Below, piece after piece: positions 20,950-31,004 of a stretch of 64,000 bases of DNA. Source of the stretch: Hymenochaete sp. R1 (taxonomy: Eukaryota > Basidiomycota > Agaricomycetes > Hymenochaetales > Hymenochaetaceae); NCBI GenBank assembly GCA_019400425.1, contig JAFREE010000113.1, positions 1 to 64,000 of the forward strand. The letters run 5' to 3'. Each line of letters starts with the position of its first letter. Positions within the stretch are counted from its first letter, which is position 1. The notes beneath the pieces are model-generated. The model did no database searches and was not told where the DNA came from. It saw only the letters and a list, made by a program, of their open reading frames with translations. The position numbers and the translations under genes were made by a program.

Positions 20950-22251
20950 ATGCCGGCAATCCAAACACCAGCGAAAGTTCTCGTAACGGGCGCGAATGGA
21001 TTCGTCGCCGTTTGGCTCGTGAAAGCCCTTCTAGACAAAGGTTTTCATGTTCGAGGGACACTACGGGCTCTGTCGAAGAGTGATCATCTCCGGAGGCTCT
21101 TTAAGGATGCTGTAGAGACTGGTCGGTTGGAACTCGTCGAAGTGCCTGACTTCCAAGCTCCTGGAGCTTTCGACGATGCCGTTAAAGATGTCGACGCAAT
21201 TGCGCATACCGCAACACCAGTGACTGCAAAAGCCAGTCACCCTGACGGTCAGATCCTTCAACGTTTATGATACATATACTATTGCCTTACAGCTGAGATC
21301 ATTGGGCTCTTAGAACTCATCAAGCCCTCCGTCAACGGTACTCTCGGCATTTTGGAGTCAGCTACGAAGTTTGGGTGAGCTGACAACAGATCCAGACTCA
21401 AATTTGCAGCATTAATCAACCTTTCCCCCCATAATAGTGGTTCAAGGCTAAAACGCATTATATATACGTCCTCGATGGCCACGATATTTGATCGTTCTGA
21501 CCCGGATCTCCCACCGGTTATAGACGAGACACACTGGAACGAGCTCAGTGTTCCGGAAGTAATTGAGAAAGGGGAAGGTGCGGATCCGATGACGATATAT
21601 CGTGCCTCTAAGGTTCTGGCAGAGAAAGGTTTGTAAATGGTCATGACAATGAAGTATGGCCATGTGATTGACTTATTTTCATAACAGCGTTTTGGGAGTT
21701 CTACGAGAAAAACAAAGCAACATTATCTTGGGATGCCGTGGCTATAAACCCTCCTTTGGTCATCGGACCTTTTTTGCAGGAGTGCAAGTCCATAGCTGAT
21801 CTCAATGCCAGTAACGAGATGTTTTATGACGTGGTCGTGACTGGAAAGCTCGCTGAACAATTCTCGTCCTGGCAAGGGTCGATAGTGGATGTTAGGGACG
21901 TCGCAGACGCGCACGTTCAAGCCCTGACAATTCCTCAAGCCGGCGGTGAGAGATTCTTCGTCGGTGGGCATATGTTTGTCTTCCAAGATTGGAGTAAGCA
22001 TCACTCTTGACCTGCGATAAACTCCCCATTTTGACGCTGGTTTATTAATTTTACTCCCACAAGATGACATCATCAACGAACACTACATTCAAGGCTTTAC
22101 TGCGCCGAAAGGCACACCCGGGAAAGGGAAGGATTTCAAGTTTCAATTCATCGTCGACAACACGAAGGCGCGCAATGTACTAAAGATGCAGTTCCGCGAG
22201 AAGTTGGACACGGCGGAAGCACTCTTAGCAGACTTACGGAAGATTCTTTGA
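20950..22251 (+). CDS. NAD(P)H-dependent extended SDR reductase, array copy 1
   Basis: Extended short-chain dehydrogenase/reductase (NAD-dependent epimerase/dehydratase family, dihydroflavonol-4-reductase/Gre2-like). It probably reduces an aldehyde or ketone with NADPH in the cytosol. About 340 residues in five exons. The nucleotide-binding glycine motif is VLVTGANGFVAVWLVKALLDKG (residues about 9-30), with RGTLRALSKSDHLRRLF after it. Catalytic serine lies in IIYTSS and the YxxxK pair in YRASKVLAEK. Later blocks are AINPPLVIGPFLQE, VDVRDVADAHVQAL, GGERFFVGG and a C-terminus ADLRKIL. All introns are GT..AG and sit at the same sites as in the next three genes. First of a four-gene same-strand array. 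Substrate unknown; nothing suggests a defect. Confidence 0.88.
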
Positions 22252-22629
22252 TAGTCCGTGCATATGGAAATGATAGTCATAGTCATTATTGTAAGCGTCA
22301 AATTGAAAGGGCGAGACCCCCCCTTGGAGCATCCCAACTACCGCAGTGAGTCGCGCACGTTGCGGAGAACCGTACTGATCTGGCAAAACAAAAGCACTTG
22401 GTCGATATGTGCGTTCTACAAGGTTTTATGATTTCCGATAGTTTGGCAATTATCGACATTTCCCGGGTATTTAAAAAGATGCGAATGGTATGGGCGGCAG
22501 CGGCATCTGGCGACGCGCGTCTCCCCTCCCCTTCTAGCCCCATGATTCCTGTTCTCTTAAAAGCAGTACTAGTGCTTGGCAGTTAGCAGCAATAAATCGC
22601 AATTTCCCTCCATATTTGCCCCTTCTAAA
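22252..22629. other. Intergenic between reductase copies 1 and 2
   Basis: About 380 bases with no gene. It should hold the copy 1 3' UTR and copy 2 promoter. No clear TATA box was found within 100 nt of the copy 2 ATG. Confidence 0.5.
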
Positions 22630-23903
22630 ATGCCGGGAATACGAAGCCCAGCAAAAGTGCTTGTGACAGGTGCGAATGGCTTCATCGGTGTTTGGCTCGT
22701 CAAGTCCCTTCTAGAGAAGGGCTACTCCGTCCGAGGTACAGTTCGCGCTCTGGCGAAAGCAGAGCACCTTCGGGCTCTCTTCAAGAATGCCGAAGAAAAC
22801 GGTCAGTTGGAGTTTATTGAAGTGCCTGACTTCACAGTCTCTGGGGCTTTCGATGAAGCAGTAAATGGAGTTGATGCGATTGTCCATACTGCGACGGTGG
22901 TGACCACGAGAGCCGTTGATCCCGATGGTCAGTTTCCCCTCTGACAGTGCACAAAGAAGTTGCTCAAAGAACATCGCATTTCTAAAAATAGATCTGATAA
23001 AGCCTTCTCTCCACGGCCTGACAAATCTCCTAAATTCGGCCTTGAAACACAGGTAAGACACGTGCATTTTTCGAAAGGGCATAATGTAACCTTTGTTTTC
23101 AGCGGCCCCCAGTTGAAGCGTTTTGTTTACACGTCTTCTATGGCGACGCTCATGAACTTATTCGACGAGTTTATCCCACCTGTCATAGACGAGAGGAACT
23201 GGAATGAGACAAGCGTCGGAGACGTGGAGAAGAACGGTAAAAAAGCTCATCCAATGAGTATGTACCGTGCGTCGAAGGTTCTGGCAGAAAGGGGTAAGTG
23301 AGAGCCACTGCAAATGAAGTCTAAACTAACTTCAGGGCTAGCTTTGTTTGAATTTTACGCGGAGAAAAGGGCATCTATATCTTGGGACGTTGTCTCTCTT
23401 ATCCCTCCATACGTTATCGGGCCAATGCTGCATGAATGCAGTTCTTTATCCGCGATGAATGAGAGTAACAGACTTTTCTACGAGGCTGTCCTCTCCGGGA
23501 AGACAGCGGAAGAAGGCGCGTACTGGAAATCGTCATTTGTAGACGTTAGGGATGCTGCGGATGCCCATATTCGAGCTCTAGAGAATTCCCAGGCTGCTGG
23601 TGAAAGGTACTTCATTGGCGCATATATGAGTTGTTGGCAAGATTGGGGTATGTTGCTTACCTTGCGATCGGATATATATATTTCACCATTCTGACATTGA
23701 CCTGTTCGTTAGTCGATATCATCAACGAGCTGCAGATTTCTGGCTTTAATGTCCCGAGGGGTAATCCAGGAAGTGGGAAGGATCTGGAGTACCGATTCGT
23801 TGTCGATAATTCTAAGGCACGCCGGGTACTTGGAATGAAGTTCCGTGATCAAGTTGACACAGCAAAGGCACTATTGGAGGATCTTCAATGCAAGCCCCCA
23901 TAG
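22630..23903 (+). CDS. NAD(P)H-dependent extended SDR reductase, array copy 2
   Basis: Paralogue of copy 1 with the same five-exon layout, about 340 residues. The ATG at 22630 (MPGIRSPAKVLVTGANGFIG) aligns with the other copies. In-frame sequence upstream of it is not shared, which supports this start. Visible motifs are the glycine-rich cofactor loop TGANGFIGVWL, RGTVRALAKAEHL, FVYTSSMATLM with the catalytic serine, YRASKVLAER with Tyr and Lys, PPYVIGPMLHE, VDVRDAADAHIRAL, AAGERYFIGAY and a C-terminus LEDLQCKPP. Predicted cytosolic aldehyde/ketone reductase, substrate unknown. The second exon is DLIKPSLHGLTNLL where copies 1 and 4 have LIKPSVNGTL. It lacks the canonical Asn-Gly-Thr there but keeps all catalytic residues. 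Confidence 0.87.
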
Positions 23904-24240
23904 AAATTCATGCCGATACATATATGGGGAATTCTGTACATCAATAATTTGAGCATTGAATACATCTCCTTTAGATAGCGCACTTCTTTTTTTTAGAAGA
24001 AAAAATGGGAAGACGGACATATTTTCGGAGCAAGCGAGGTGTAATCTCCCTTGGGGCTCCCTGTTATCGCGGTCTGCCTATAATATACCCTTCAAACCTT
24101 GAGGTCATGGGATCATGAGAAGGGTTTCTCCTAAAAAGACCCGGAATGAGATATACTTGAAGAAGTCCGCCGGCGAACCATCCATTGCATCCTGTGAGCA
24201 TATAAACCGGGCCCCTTGAAGACAGCTATCACCTTTCGCG
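23904..24240. other. Intergenic between reductase copies 2 and 3
   Basis: About 340 bases with no gene; contains the copy 3 TATA box at its right end. Confidence 0.5.
24201..24206 (+). promoter_or_regulatory. TATA box of reductase copy 3
   Basis: Reads TATAAA, 40 nt upstream of the ATG at 24241, so the transcript leader would be very short. Confidence 0.5.
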
Positions 24241-25519
24241 ATGCCACCAATCAAACCCCCCGCAATTGTCCTTGTGACGGGTATAAACGGCTATGTCGCA
24301 GCATGGATCACCTATCAACTTCTTGACAAAGGATACACGGTCCGAGGAACGGTCCGCTCTGCCGCAAAGGGAATTCATTATCAGAATTTATTCAAAGAAG
24401 CTGTTACTGAAGGCCGATTCGAAGTTGTGGAAGTGCCCGATTTTCTGGAACCTGGGGCTTTTGATAGTGTCGTGAAGGGCGTCGACGCTATTATACATAC
24501 TGCAACGCCTGTTTCAATGAAGGCAGACGATCCGGATGGTTAGCAAGTTTCTTACAAAACATGAGAAATACAATAAAACTCACACTTTGTTACCAGAATT
24601 GATAAGACCCTCCGTTTTCGGTACAAAGTTTATCCTCGAATCAGCCTTAAAACACAGGTAATCACTTTTAAGTGCCAAGATACAGTAGTTAATCGGCTTA
24701 CCACATTAAAATGAAGCGGAAGCCAGTTAAAACGCTTCGCCTACACATCCTCGGATTCTGCTATCGTGAATCATACGGATCCTGACGTACCGAAGATTAT
24801 AGACGAGCGGCACTGGAACGAAAGTAGTGTTGCATGGGTGCGTGAACAAGGCCGACGGGCCGAACAGTCGAATAAGTACAAAGCTTCTAAGACTCTAGCG
24901 GAGCGAGGTGAGCCTTATGATACCCCCGGTAAAGAAACAAAACTCCAACCGACCCTTTCGAAGCATTATGGGACTTCTATGAGGAAAATAAAGCGGACAT
25001 CACCTGGGATATCGTATCACTGAACCCTTGTCTAAACATCGGACCCATTCTTCAAGACTGCAAATCGGTTTCCGATTTGAACGCGAGCGTCGAAATTTTC
25101 TACGAATACATGTTTTCTGGGACGAAAACTCCAGAAGAAGCAGCCACTTGGGTATTCCCCAAAGTTGATGTACGGGACGTGGCGAAAGGGCATGTTCTTG
25201 CATTGGAGTGTCCGGAGGCTGGTGGGGAAAGGTTTATTCTCAGTGCGCACATGGATGTGGGGCAAGTTTGGCGTACGTGGATTCAGATATGCGCCCTTCT
25301 TTGGACGTGTCTGACGAGGCATCAGTTGATATCATCAATGGGTTACAGATCCCAGGACTGAAGGTCCCTGAGGGTGTTCCTGGAATTGAGAATAACTTTC
25401 AGTACACGTATATTCTCGATGGGTCGAAGGCCAGTTCGATGCTTGGTTTGAAATACCGCGACAAAGTCGAAACGACGAAGGATTTGGTTGAAGACCTGCG
25501 TGCGAAGCAACTGCTGTAA
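24241..25519 (+). CDS. NAD(P)H-dependent extended SDR reductase, array copy 3 (most divergent)
   Basis: Third member of the array, five exons, about 340 residues. The cofactor loop reads VLVTGINGYVAAWITYQLL, the serine motif FAYTSSDSAIV and the catalytic pair YKASKTLAER. Further blocks are SLNPCLNIGPILQD, VDVRDVAKGHVLALE, GGERFILSAHMD and a C-terminus LVEDLRAKQLL. It departs from its sisters at several usually shared places: Ile for Ala in the glycine motif, DSAIV for MATI after the catalytic serines, a Cys in place of the second Pro in the NPPL block, and GIENNFQ where the others have GSGK or GKGK. These changes sit around the substrate and cofactor pockets and suggest altered specificity rather than decay, because the frame and catalytic residues are kept. 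Substrate unknown. Confidence 0.85.
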
Positions 25520-25937
25520 TCTACCTGTGATGTGGGGATAAGAATGCTATGGTCTTTAAAGAAGAGCCTTGATTGAATAAACTTAACCATGATCACCGAT
25601 CAGAGGACTGTATACCTTGAGATCCCTTTCCGCGGGATGCCCGAACAGAATTTGTCTATAGAAACAGGCGAAAGTCAACTGCAAAACGTCAGCTGCAGTA
25701 GTGTAAAAAGCTCTGTCGGCGGTTAGCGGAGTTTCGTAACCTCAATGTTAGGTTATGAACAGTGGGGATGAGTCAGTAAAGACCGTTTCTACGGATGCAC
25801 TACGTATTCTTCTCGGCAGCGGCATATAGCTTGCGACAACACCATCGTTTACCCTCTTCGAATTTCTCTATAAAGCAAGACGCGAATACTTCATGAAAAT
25901 TACAGCCTCACCTCTCGACCATCTCATCGACACCAAT
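25520..25937. other. Intergenic between reductase copies 3 and 4
   Basis: About 420 bases with no gene. Contains the copy 4 promoter. An in-frame ATG at 25893 lies only about 20 nt after the TATA box and is not shared by the sisters, so it is unlikely to be the start. Confidence 0.5.
25869..25874 (+). promoter_or_regulatory. TATA box of reductase copy 4
   Basis: Reads TATAAA, 69 nt upstream of the ATG at 25938. This spacing favours 25938 over the in-frame ATG at 25893. Confidence 0.5.
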
Positions 25938-27204
25938 ATGCCAGCTATTGAACCTCCAGCAAAAGTCCTAGTGACGGGCGCAAACGGTTTCGTCGCCGTC
26001 TGGCTTGTAAAGGCGCTCTTGGAAAAGGGCCACTCTGTTCGAGGGACAGTACGATCACTTTCAAAAACAGAATATCTCAAGACACTGTTCCAAGATGCAG
26101 TGAACGACGGACGCCTCGAATTTCTCGAAGTCCCAGATTTTCTTGTTCCTATGGCGTTCGACGATGCTGTGAAAAGTATCGACGCCATCGTGCATATAGC
26201 AACACCAGTCACAGTCAAAGTGGATCATCCTGACGGTTTGCTTGCCCCTTGGTGGAATGAATGACATACCTGACGGTATACTTTTCTTTTGACTTTAGAT
26301 TTGATAAAACCATCCGTCAATGGAACTCTAAATATACTTCATTCAGCCTTGAAATACGGGTCGGATCCTCTTTCCACTTGTGTTTAAGTACTTACTGAGT
26401 ATATCTCTACAGGACCCAACTAAAGCGCTTCGTCTATACGTCCTCCATGGCCGGCATTCTAAACCCAAAAAACCCTTACTTGACAGGTAAACTGAACGAA
26501 GGAAATTGGAACGAATATAGTATTTCCGAAGTCCGCGAGAAGGGTCGTGAAGCTGATCCACTTGACATGTATTGTGCCTCCAAGGTGCTCGCTGAACGAG
26601 GTCAGTTCTCTCCGATCCTCATGTGCCAATTTCATATAAAGATAACTCGCCTCGTAGCTCTTTGGGATTTCTATGAAAGCCACAAAGCAGTCATTCCTTG
26701 GGAAATCGTTGCTTTGAACCCTCCATTAATCGTCGGTCCTATGCTCCAAGAGTGCCGTACGCTCGCCGATATGAACGAAAGTAACCAACACTTCTACGAC
26801 GGTGCCTTGAATGGACCCCCAAGCGACTATGTCTTGTACGAGAAAGTGTTTGTCGACGTAAGGGATGTTGCAGATGGACATGTCCGCGCACTTGAAGTAT
26901 CGCAAGCCGCCGGCGAAAGGTTCTTTCTCGGAGCTTACATGGCAATTTGGCAAGATTGGCGTCAGTTTGTTTTCTTTATTGCACCCTAGTCCCATGCTGA
27001 CTAAATTTTCTAGTGGATGCTATCAACAAACACGATACCTCCGGGTTTAGCGTTATAAAGGGAACGCCTGGAAGTGGGAAGGCATATCAGTACAAGTTCA
27101 CTGTCGACAACACGAAAGCTCGTACCGTGCTCGGAATGCATTATCGTGACATATCGGACACGGCGGAGGCAATTTTGGAGAATTTTAGGGGGAAGTTATT
27201 GTAG
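25938..27204 (+). CDS. NAD(P)H-dependent extended SDR reductase, array copy 4
   Basis: Fourth and last member of the array, five exons, about 345 residues. The start MPAIEPPAKVLVTGANGFVA is nearly the same as copy 1. Motifs are the glycine-rich loop TGANGFVAVWLVKALL, RGTVRSLSKTEYL, FVYTSSMAGIL with the catalytic serine, and YCASKVLAER with Tyr and Lys. Later blocks are ALNPPLIVGPMLQE, VDVRDVADGHVRAL, AAGERFFLGAY, GTPGSGKAYQYKF and a C-terminus NFRGKLL. Copy 4 has a few extra residues around NPKNPYLTGKLNE and PPSDYVLYEKV. Closest in sequence to copy 1, suggesting that the array did not grow by simple neighbour-to-neighbour copying. Predicted cytosolic reductase of unknown substrate. Confidence 0.87.
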
Positions 27205-27490
27205 ATTTATGATGCTAAGAAGTGAGCCTATAGAGAGAATGAAAATGCATATGTTTGACTAGATTCTTGGGGTTCTTGAAGCAAAACTGTTTCTTCCTGG
27301 ATCCACTGTGTTTACCGTTTAAAAAAAGCGAACGAGCTTCATGCAATATCAGAAAACCCCACAATAAAAGAGTGCGATTATGCCTCAATAATGTACATCA
27401 TGAAAACGTTAGCAGCAAGAACAATCAGTAGCTGGATTAAGAAGGCACAGTACGATTCACTCACCGTTTCGAGTCGGACACCCCAACCTT

Positions 27491-29107
27491 TCATCGACTC
27501 ATCATCACCCAACCCAGCAGCGAGCTCACAATAGCGATACTAGCCCATGTTCGCGCTGTCTGGTTTTCCCACCATGATAGTGACTCTTTGGTTTGTGGTG
27601 AGCCAAAGTGGCTTGTACTCAAGGTGAGCGTCGTTCGTTTCGATTTAACTCGCGCTTGATTCTCTCCTCTCAAGTGAGCATCCCCGTCGAGGAAAGAGGG
27701 TGTCTGTTCAATAAATGCAGACTCGCCGCTGATACTGGAAGGAGACGCCTCAGCTTCGGAGGAGACAACATCGACGTGAGCAACTGCTCCGAGGAAATCT
27801 GTGATCCGCACGTCGGACAAGGGTCGTCGAAAGAGGTCTCCACGTACACCAGCTGTCGAATGAATTTTATCATGACTATACGTATTAAACTAATAAACAG
27901 AAAGGTCAATATCGTGAAAGGAAATATGGGGTTCACAACAGGAGAAAAAATAATGCGAAATAGCATCAAGCACTTATTAAAATTTCGAACTTACAAGGTC
28001 CTGCATCGAGGCATGGCTTGTTTTATTAATCCCTTCCATATAATTTAATATGTGGTACGTGAATCGGTCAATGACGGCAGTCCCGACATCAGCGTCATTC
28101 TCTTTCTAAGGCAGCGAGTCAGTTAACCACATCAATCTCGCTATGAATCAAAGACTATACCGAGTATGAGTTTTCACCGAGCTCTGAAGAACCTGTTGCA
28201 AGTACGTTCGGAGAATATATTTTCGAATACATGGTATTGGCTTGACATGTATCAATCATGAACAATAATTCGTTGTATCTAAGTAAATGAGATAGGATGA
28301 TGAGCGCACGTAAAGATGGGTAACCCAGGAACTCCTAACCTGTCCTTCTGCCACATTTGTTCAAATGCATCCGCCACGTCGAACGCACTGATCTCCTCGT
28401 TGTCTTGAAACTTGAGAAATTCGTTGCCACCGTGTCCCGTCATGTACACGAAAACATTTGAGCGAGAGTCAGTCAAAAGGCGCTTGCTTCGTGGGACAGA
28501 TGAGTCCACGCGACCTATTTTGAAGATTCTGCGTGAGCAGTCGAACGTCTAGACAAGGAAGAACAACGTGCCGGTGAGTAGGCGGAGGAAGTTCTCTACC
28601 GTCACTTCATAACCTCGATAATCCACCTCGATATTGTCCCCGTATAAGTCTATTTTGTGGCCTGAGCCTGCGTATACAGCACCAGGGAAGTGATTTCGAG
28701 CATTGCAAGCAGTGTCGTCAGCGAGCATGAGAATGATATTGGAATCGGGAATCCCAAGTCGCTTCACGGTACGATACCTGGAGAGAGCCGATTGCAATCA
28801 GCAATATAGGCAGACTTGAGTCAACATGCTACGCACATCCCCAAGGCATTTGACATGTGCTTTTGTAGAGTTCAGCACCTTTCTTTGTCCTCCAAACAAC
28901 CTTGACAGCATAACGCACCCTGTAATTGAACCAGTAACGTGAAGCGCTGACAAGGACGGCCCAATTGTTGGTATGACTTGATGATGACACTGACCCATCC
29001 GATCGGGTGAAGAACTCTTTGGCTGCCTGCTCTGCATTCGTAGCGTAAGATAGACTACATAATGATACGATAAGAAGCAACTGAAAAGCGGCAGAGATAG
29101 GCTGCAT
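27491..29107 (-). CDS. GPI8: GPI-anchor transamidase catalytic subunit (Gpi8/PIG-K)
   Basis: Cysteine protease of family C13. As the catalytic subunit of the ER GPI transamidase it cleaves C-terminal signal peptides and joins the protein to its GPI anchor. The ATG at 29107 opens a signal peptide ([17 protein letters not shown]). Then follow [17 protein letters not shown], a 26-nt exon (HMSNALG), [21 protein letters not shown], and [13 protein letters not shown]. Catalytic His is in [16 protein letters not shown] and catalytic Cys in [19 protein letters not shown], followed by [16 protein letters not shown]-terminal hydrophobic segment ([15 protein letters not shown]) just before the stop at 27491 is the expected membrane anchor. 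The C-terminal lumenal linker is serine-rich. Several short introns. Looks complete. Confidence 0.9.
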
Positions 29108-29710
29108 CCCAGCAGGTTGATGGAGAAGCTAAGCTTGAGGACAACAACGTTAACGCAGCGCAGCTGTTAACGCCACGTTCGAGAGGACACGGATATTCAC
29201 ATGCCTCTTTCGCACACCTCTGAAAACTCCAATTTTCCCGCGGCCGGTTGATCCTGCGGGTACTAATTTAGGAGGAGTGGTTTGTCTCAAACCAAACCCT
29301 CATCGAACGAAAACGCAATGCTTTCTTTGACGAAACAAAAGTTTGGCATATCAACACCACGGTCCAGGCCACACTGAGCGCGCAAAACGGTATCCCTATA
29401 TCACATCCTGTTTTCCAAGTCTTCCAAGCTTCACTCAGTGGAAGACGGCAGCATGCAATTAGTCTTGCAGCCCAGAAACAGATCATCCATTTCTTGACGA
29501 GGTAAACACTCCGAATAGAAATCCAATCCATCTATGATGATGATTCTTCACACAAGCAAAATCATTTGAAAAATAAATTCCATTCCACTAACGACCATGT
29601 AATGTATGCCGTTTCCTATTACGCACTAAGACATAGGGTATAGCGTAACTGCCATCGTGAAGTTTCCCATTAATGGTATACAAGCAACCTGACGAAAAAG
29701 CGCATTACAT
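29108..29710. other. Intergenic between GPI8 start and the secreted-protein stop; holds a coding-like plus-strand exon
   Basis: About 600 bases. A plus-strand segment (29271-29502) stays open for about 77 codons between a good acceptor (TACTAATTTAG) and a donor (GTAAAC), and reads like protein. The minus strand also has an 87-codon ATG frame over the same bases. Neither is proven; see findings. Confidence 0.4.
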
Positions 29711-30422
29711 TTAGCAGATAGTGAGGACGTTGCCAACAATGTCGAGGCCGAGAGTGAGGATGATCGAGACGAGGCCAAGGACGAGGGGGACGAGCTCGAT
29801 GAGGATACCCTGAACGAGGCAGAGGATGATCTTGATGAGGCCGCAGAGGCATTCACCGAAGGATACCTTGACGAGGATGTCGATGAGGATTTTGATATCA
29901 GCGACAAGGGTGATGACGAGGCCGAGAGCACCGAAGAGTCCCTATAATACGATCAATCAGAATTTACTCTGATACTTGAAAACATTTTAAAATGACTTAC
30001 GACGAGGACTTCAGCAAGGAGACCGGCGACAACGGAAACGGCGACCTGCACGGTGCCGTCAACCGAGCAAAGGATGACCGAGATGTCAGCACCAACGAGA
30101 GCCTTGAGCTCAATGATAGCACTGCCGATGATAGTGACAACGTCAGTGAGGATGGGGGTGATGATCTCGACCGTAGCGTTGGCGGACGTCAGGCAGTCTA
30201 TCCAGTTCACGTCAGCTGAGTTGAGAAAGTAGAAGTGGCTATATGCTTACTGAGGGCAGTGATATCAACCTCGAGGTTCACCTTGAGGTCGGTGAGGATA
30301 GCGGGGACACCACGAACGGCTTCGGTGCGGACAGCGACCTCTGCAGGGGCTGCGGCAGGGGCAGCAGCGACGAATGGCGCGAACGCGGCGGCGGCGAGGG
30401 CGAAGATGGTGGAGAAACGCAT
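29711..30422 (-). CDS. Small secreted hydrophobic six-cysteine protein
   Basis: The ATG at 30422 gives a clear signal peptide, MRFSTIFALAAAAFAPFVAA, then an alanine/proline stretch. Three exons join in frame to a stop at 29711, about 195 residues. The mature part alternates long aliphatic stretches with few charges (VEIITPILTDVVTIIGSAII, VAVSVVAGLLAEVLV, LFGALGLVITLVADIKILID, IIKIILCLVQGILIELVPLV) and holds six cysteines, the last two pairs as GECLCG and LTIC at the very end. The cysteine spacing is not that of class I or II hydrophobins. No known family recognised. The composition suggests a secreted, surface-active or membrane-associated protein; that is inference. A TATA-like element lies about 140 nt upstream. 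Confidence 0.75.
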
Positions 30423-30559
30423 TGTTTACGATGTAAAAAGTTGGTTAAACGAGTGACTGGAGCCTGAAGGCTGGCGGGGGATTTGCAGAAGCAAGAAGGG
30501 CGAGGAGAGCAAGAAGATCCAAGGAATCTGAGGATTGACAGACATTGGGGGGAGGTGGT

Positions 30560-30566
30560 CTTTATA
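30560..30566 (-). promoter_or_regulatory. TATA-like box of the secreted protein gene
   Basis: The minus strand reads TATAAAG, about 138 nt upstream of the ATG at 30422. Confidence 0.45.
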
Positions 30567-30758
30567 GGATTGAATTTGGCTTGTTGTCTGAGCGTCTTCA
30601 TTTTCACAGAACATGAGGTAAGGCGAAGGGCGGACTACACGGACGGCGTCCAGAACTCTTTTCTCCTTCAGCGAGTCTACAAACCCATTGATCCGCCCTA
30701 GACGCTCGGTTACAAAACGACTATCCCAGAAGCAGTTCATATTGATGGCCTAGAAAGA

Positions 30759-31004
30759 ATGAGCGCGCCAAATTTGTCACTTCCCGGCGATGATGTACCG
30801 AGTGAAGCACTCAATCAGTTACGCGAGAGTGTTCTTAGAACTCCCGGTCCCGGCAGCCAAGACAAAGAAGAAAACATGCAAATCCTTGCTAACGATACGG
30901 GTCGACTTTGGTCCATTTCGACACCTCCAGGGATCCTCTCGACCCAAATAGTACTGAACAGACTGCCTGCGACGTGCTTCGAGGGGATGTCAATGAATGT
31001 TTGA
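30759..31004 (+). CDS. Possible small hypothetical protein, 81 residues
   Basis: An ATG at 30759 opens a single-exon frame (MSAPNLSLPGDDVPSEAL to CFEGMSMNV). It is hydrophilic, with no signal peptide or motif, and lies divergent to the secreted protein gene. No family recognised. It could be the first exon of a lost gene or chance. Confidence 0.25.
   Translation: MSAPNLSLPGDDVPSEALNQLRESVLRTPGPGSQDKEENMQILANDTGRLWSISTPPGILSTQIVLNRLPATCFEGMSMNV

Noticed and set aside
25893..25937. Earlier in-frame ATG for reductase copy 4
   Set aside because: It lies about 20 nt after the TATA box and its extra residues are not shared by the sister copies, which all start with MP-x-I.
20950..27204. Secondary-metabolite biosynthetic cluster
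   Set aside because: Four reductases are present but there is no synthase, cyclase, P450, transporter or regulator beside them. The flanks are eL24 and GPI8.
29246..29262. Match to the 5' end of 18S rRNA (GGTTGATCCTGC)
   Set aside because: Only about 12 bases match and the following sequence does not continue as rRNA. It is a chance match in the GPI8 upstream region.
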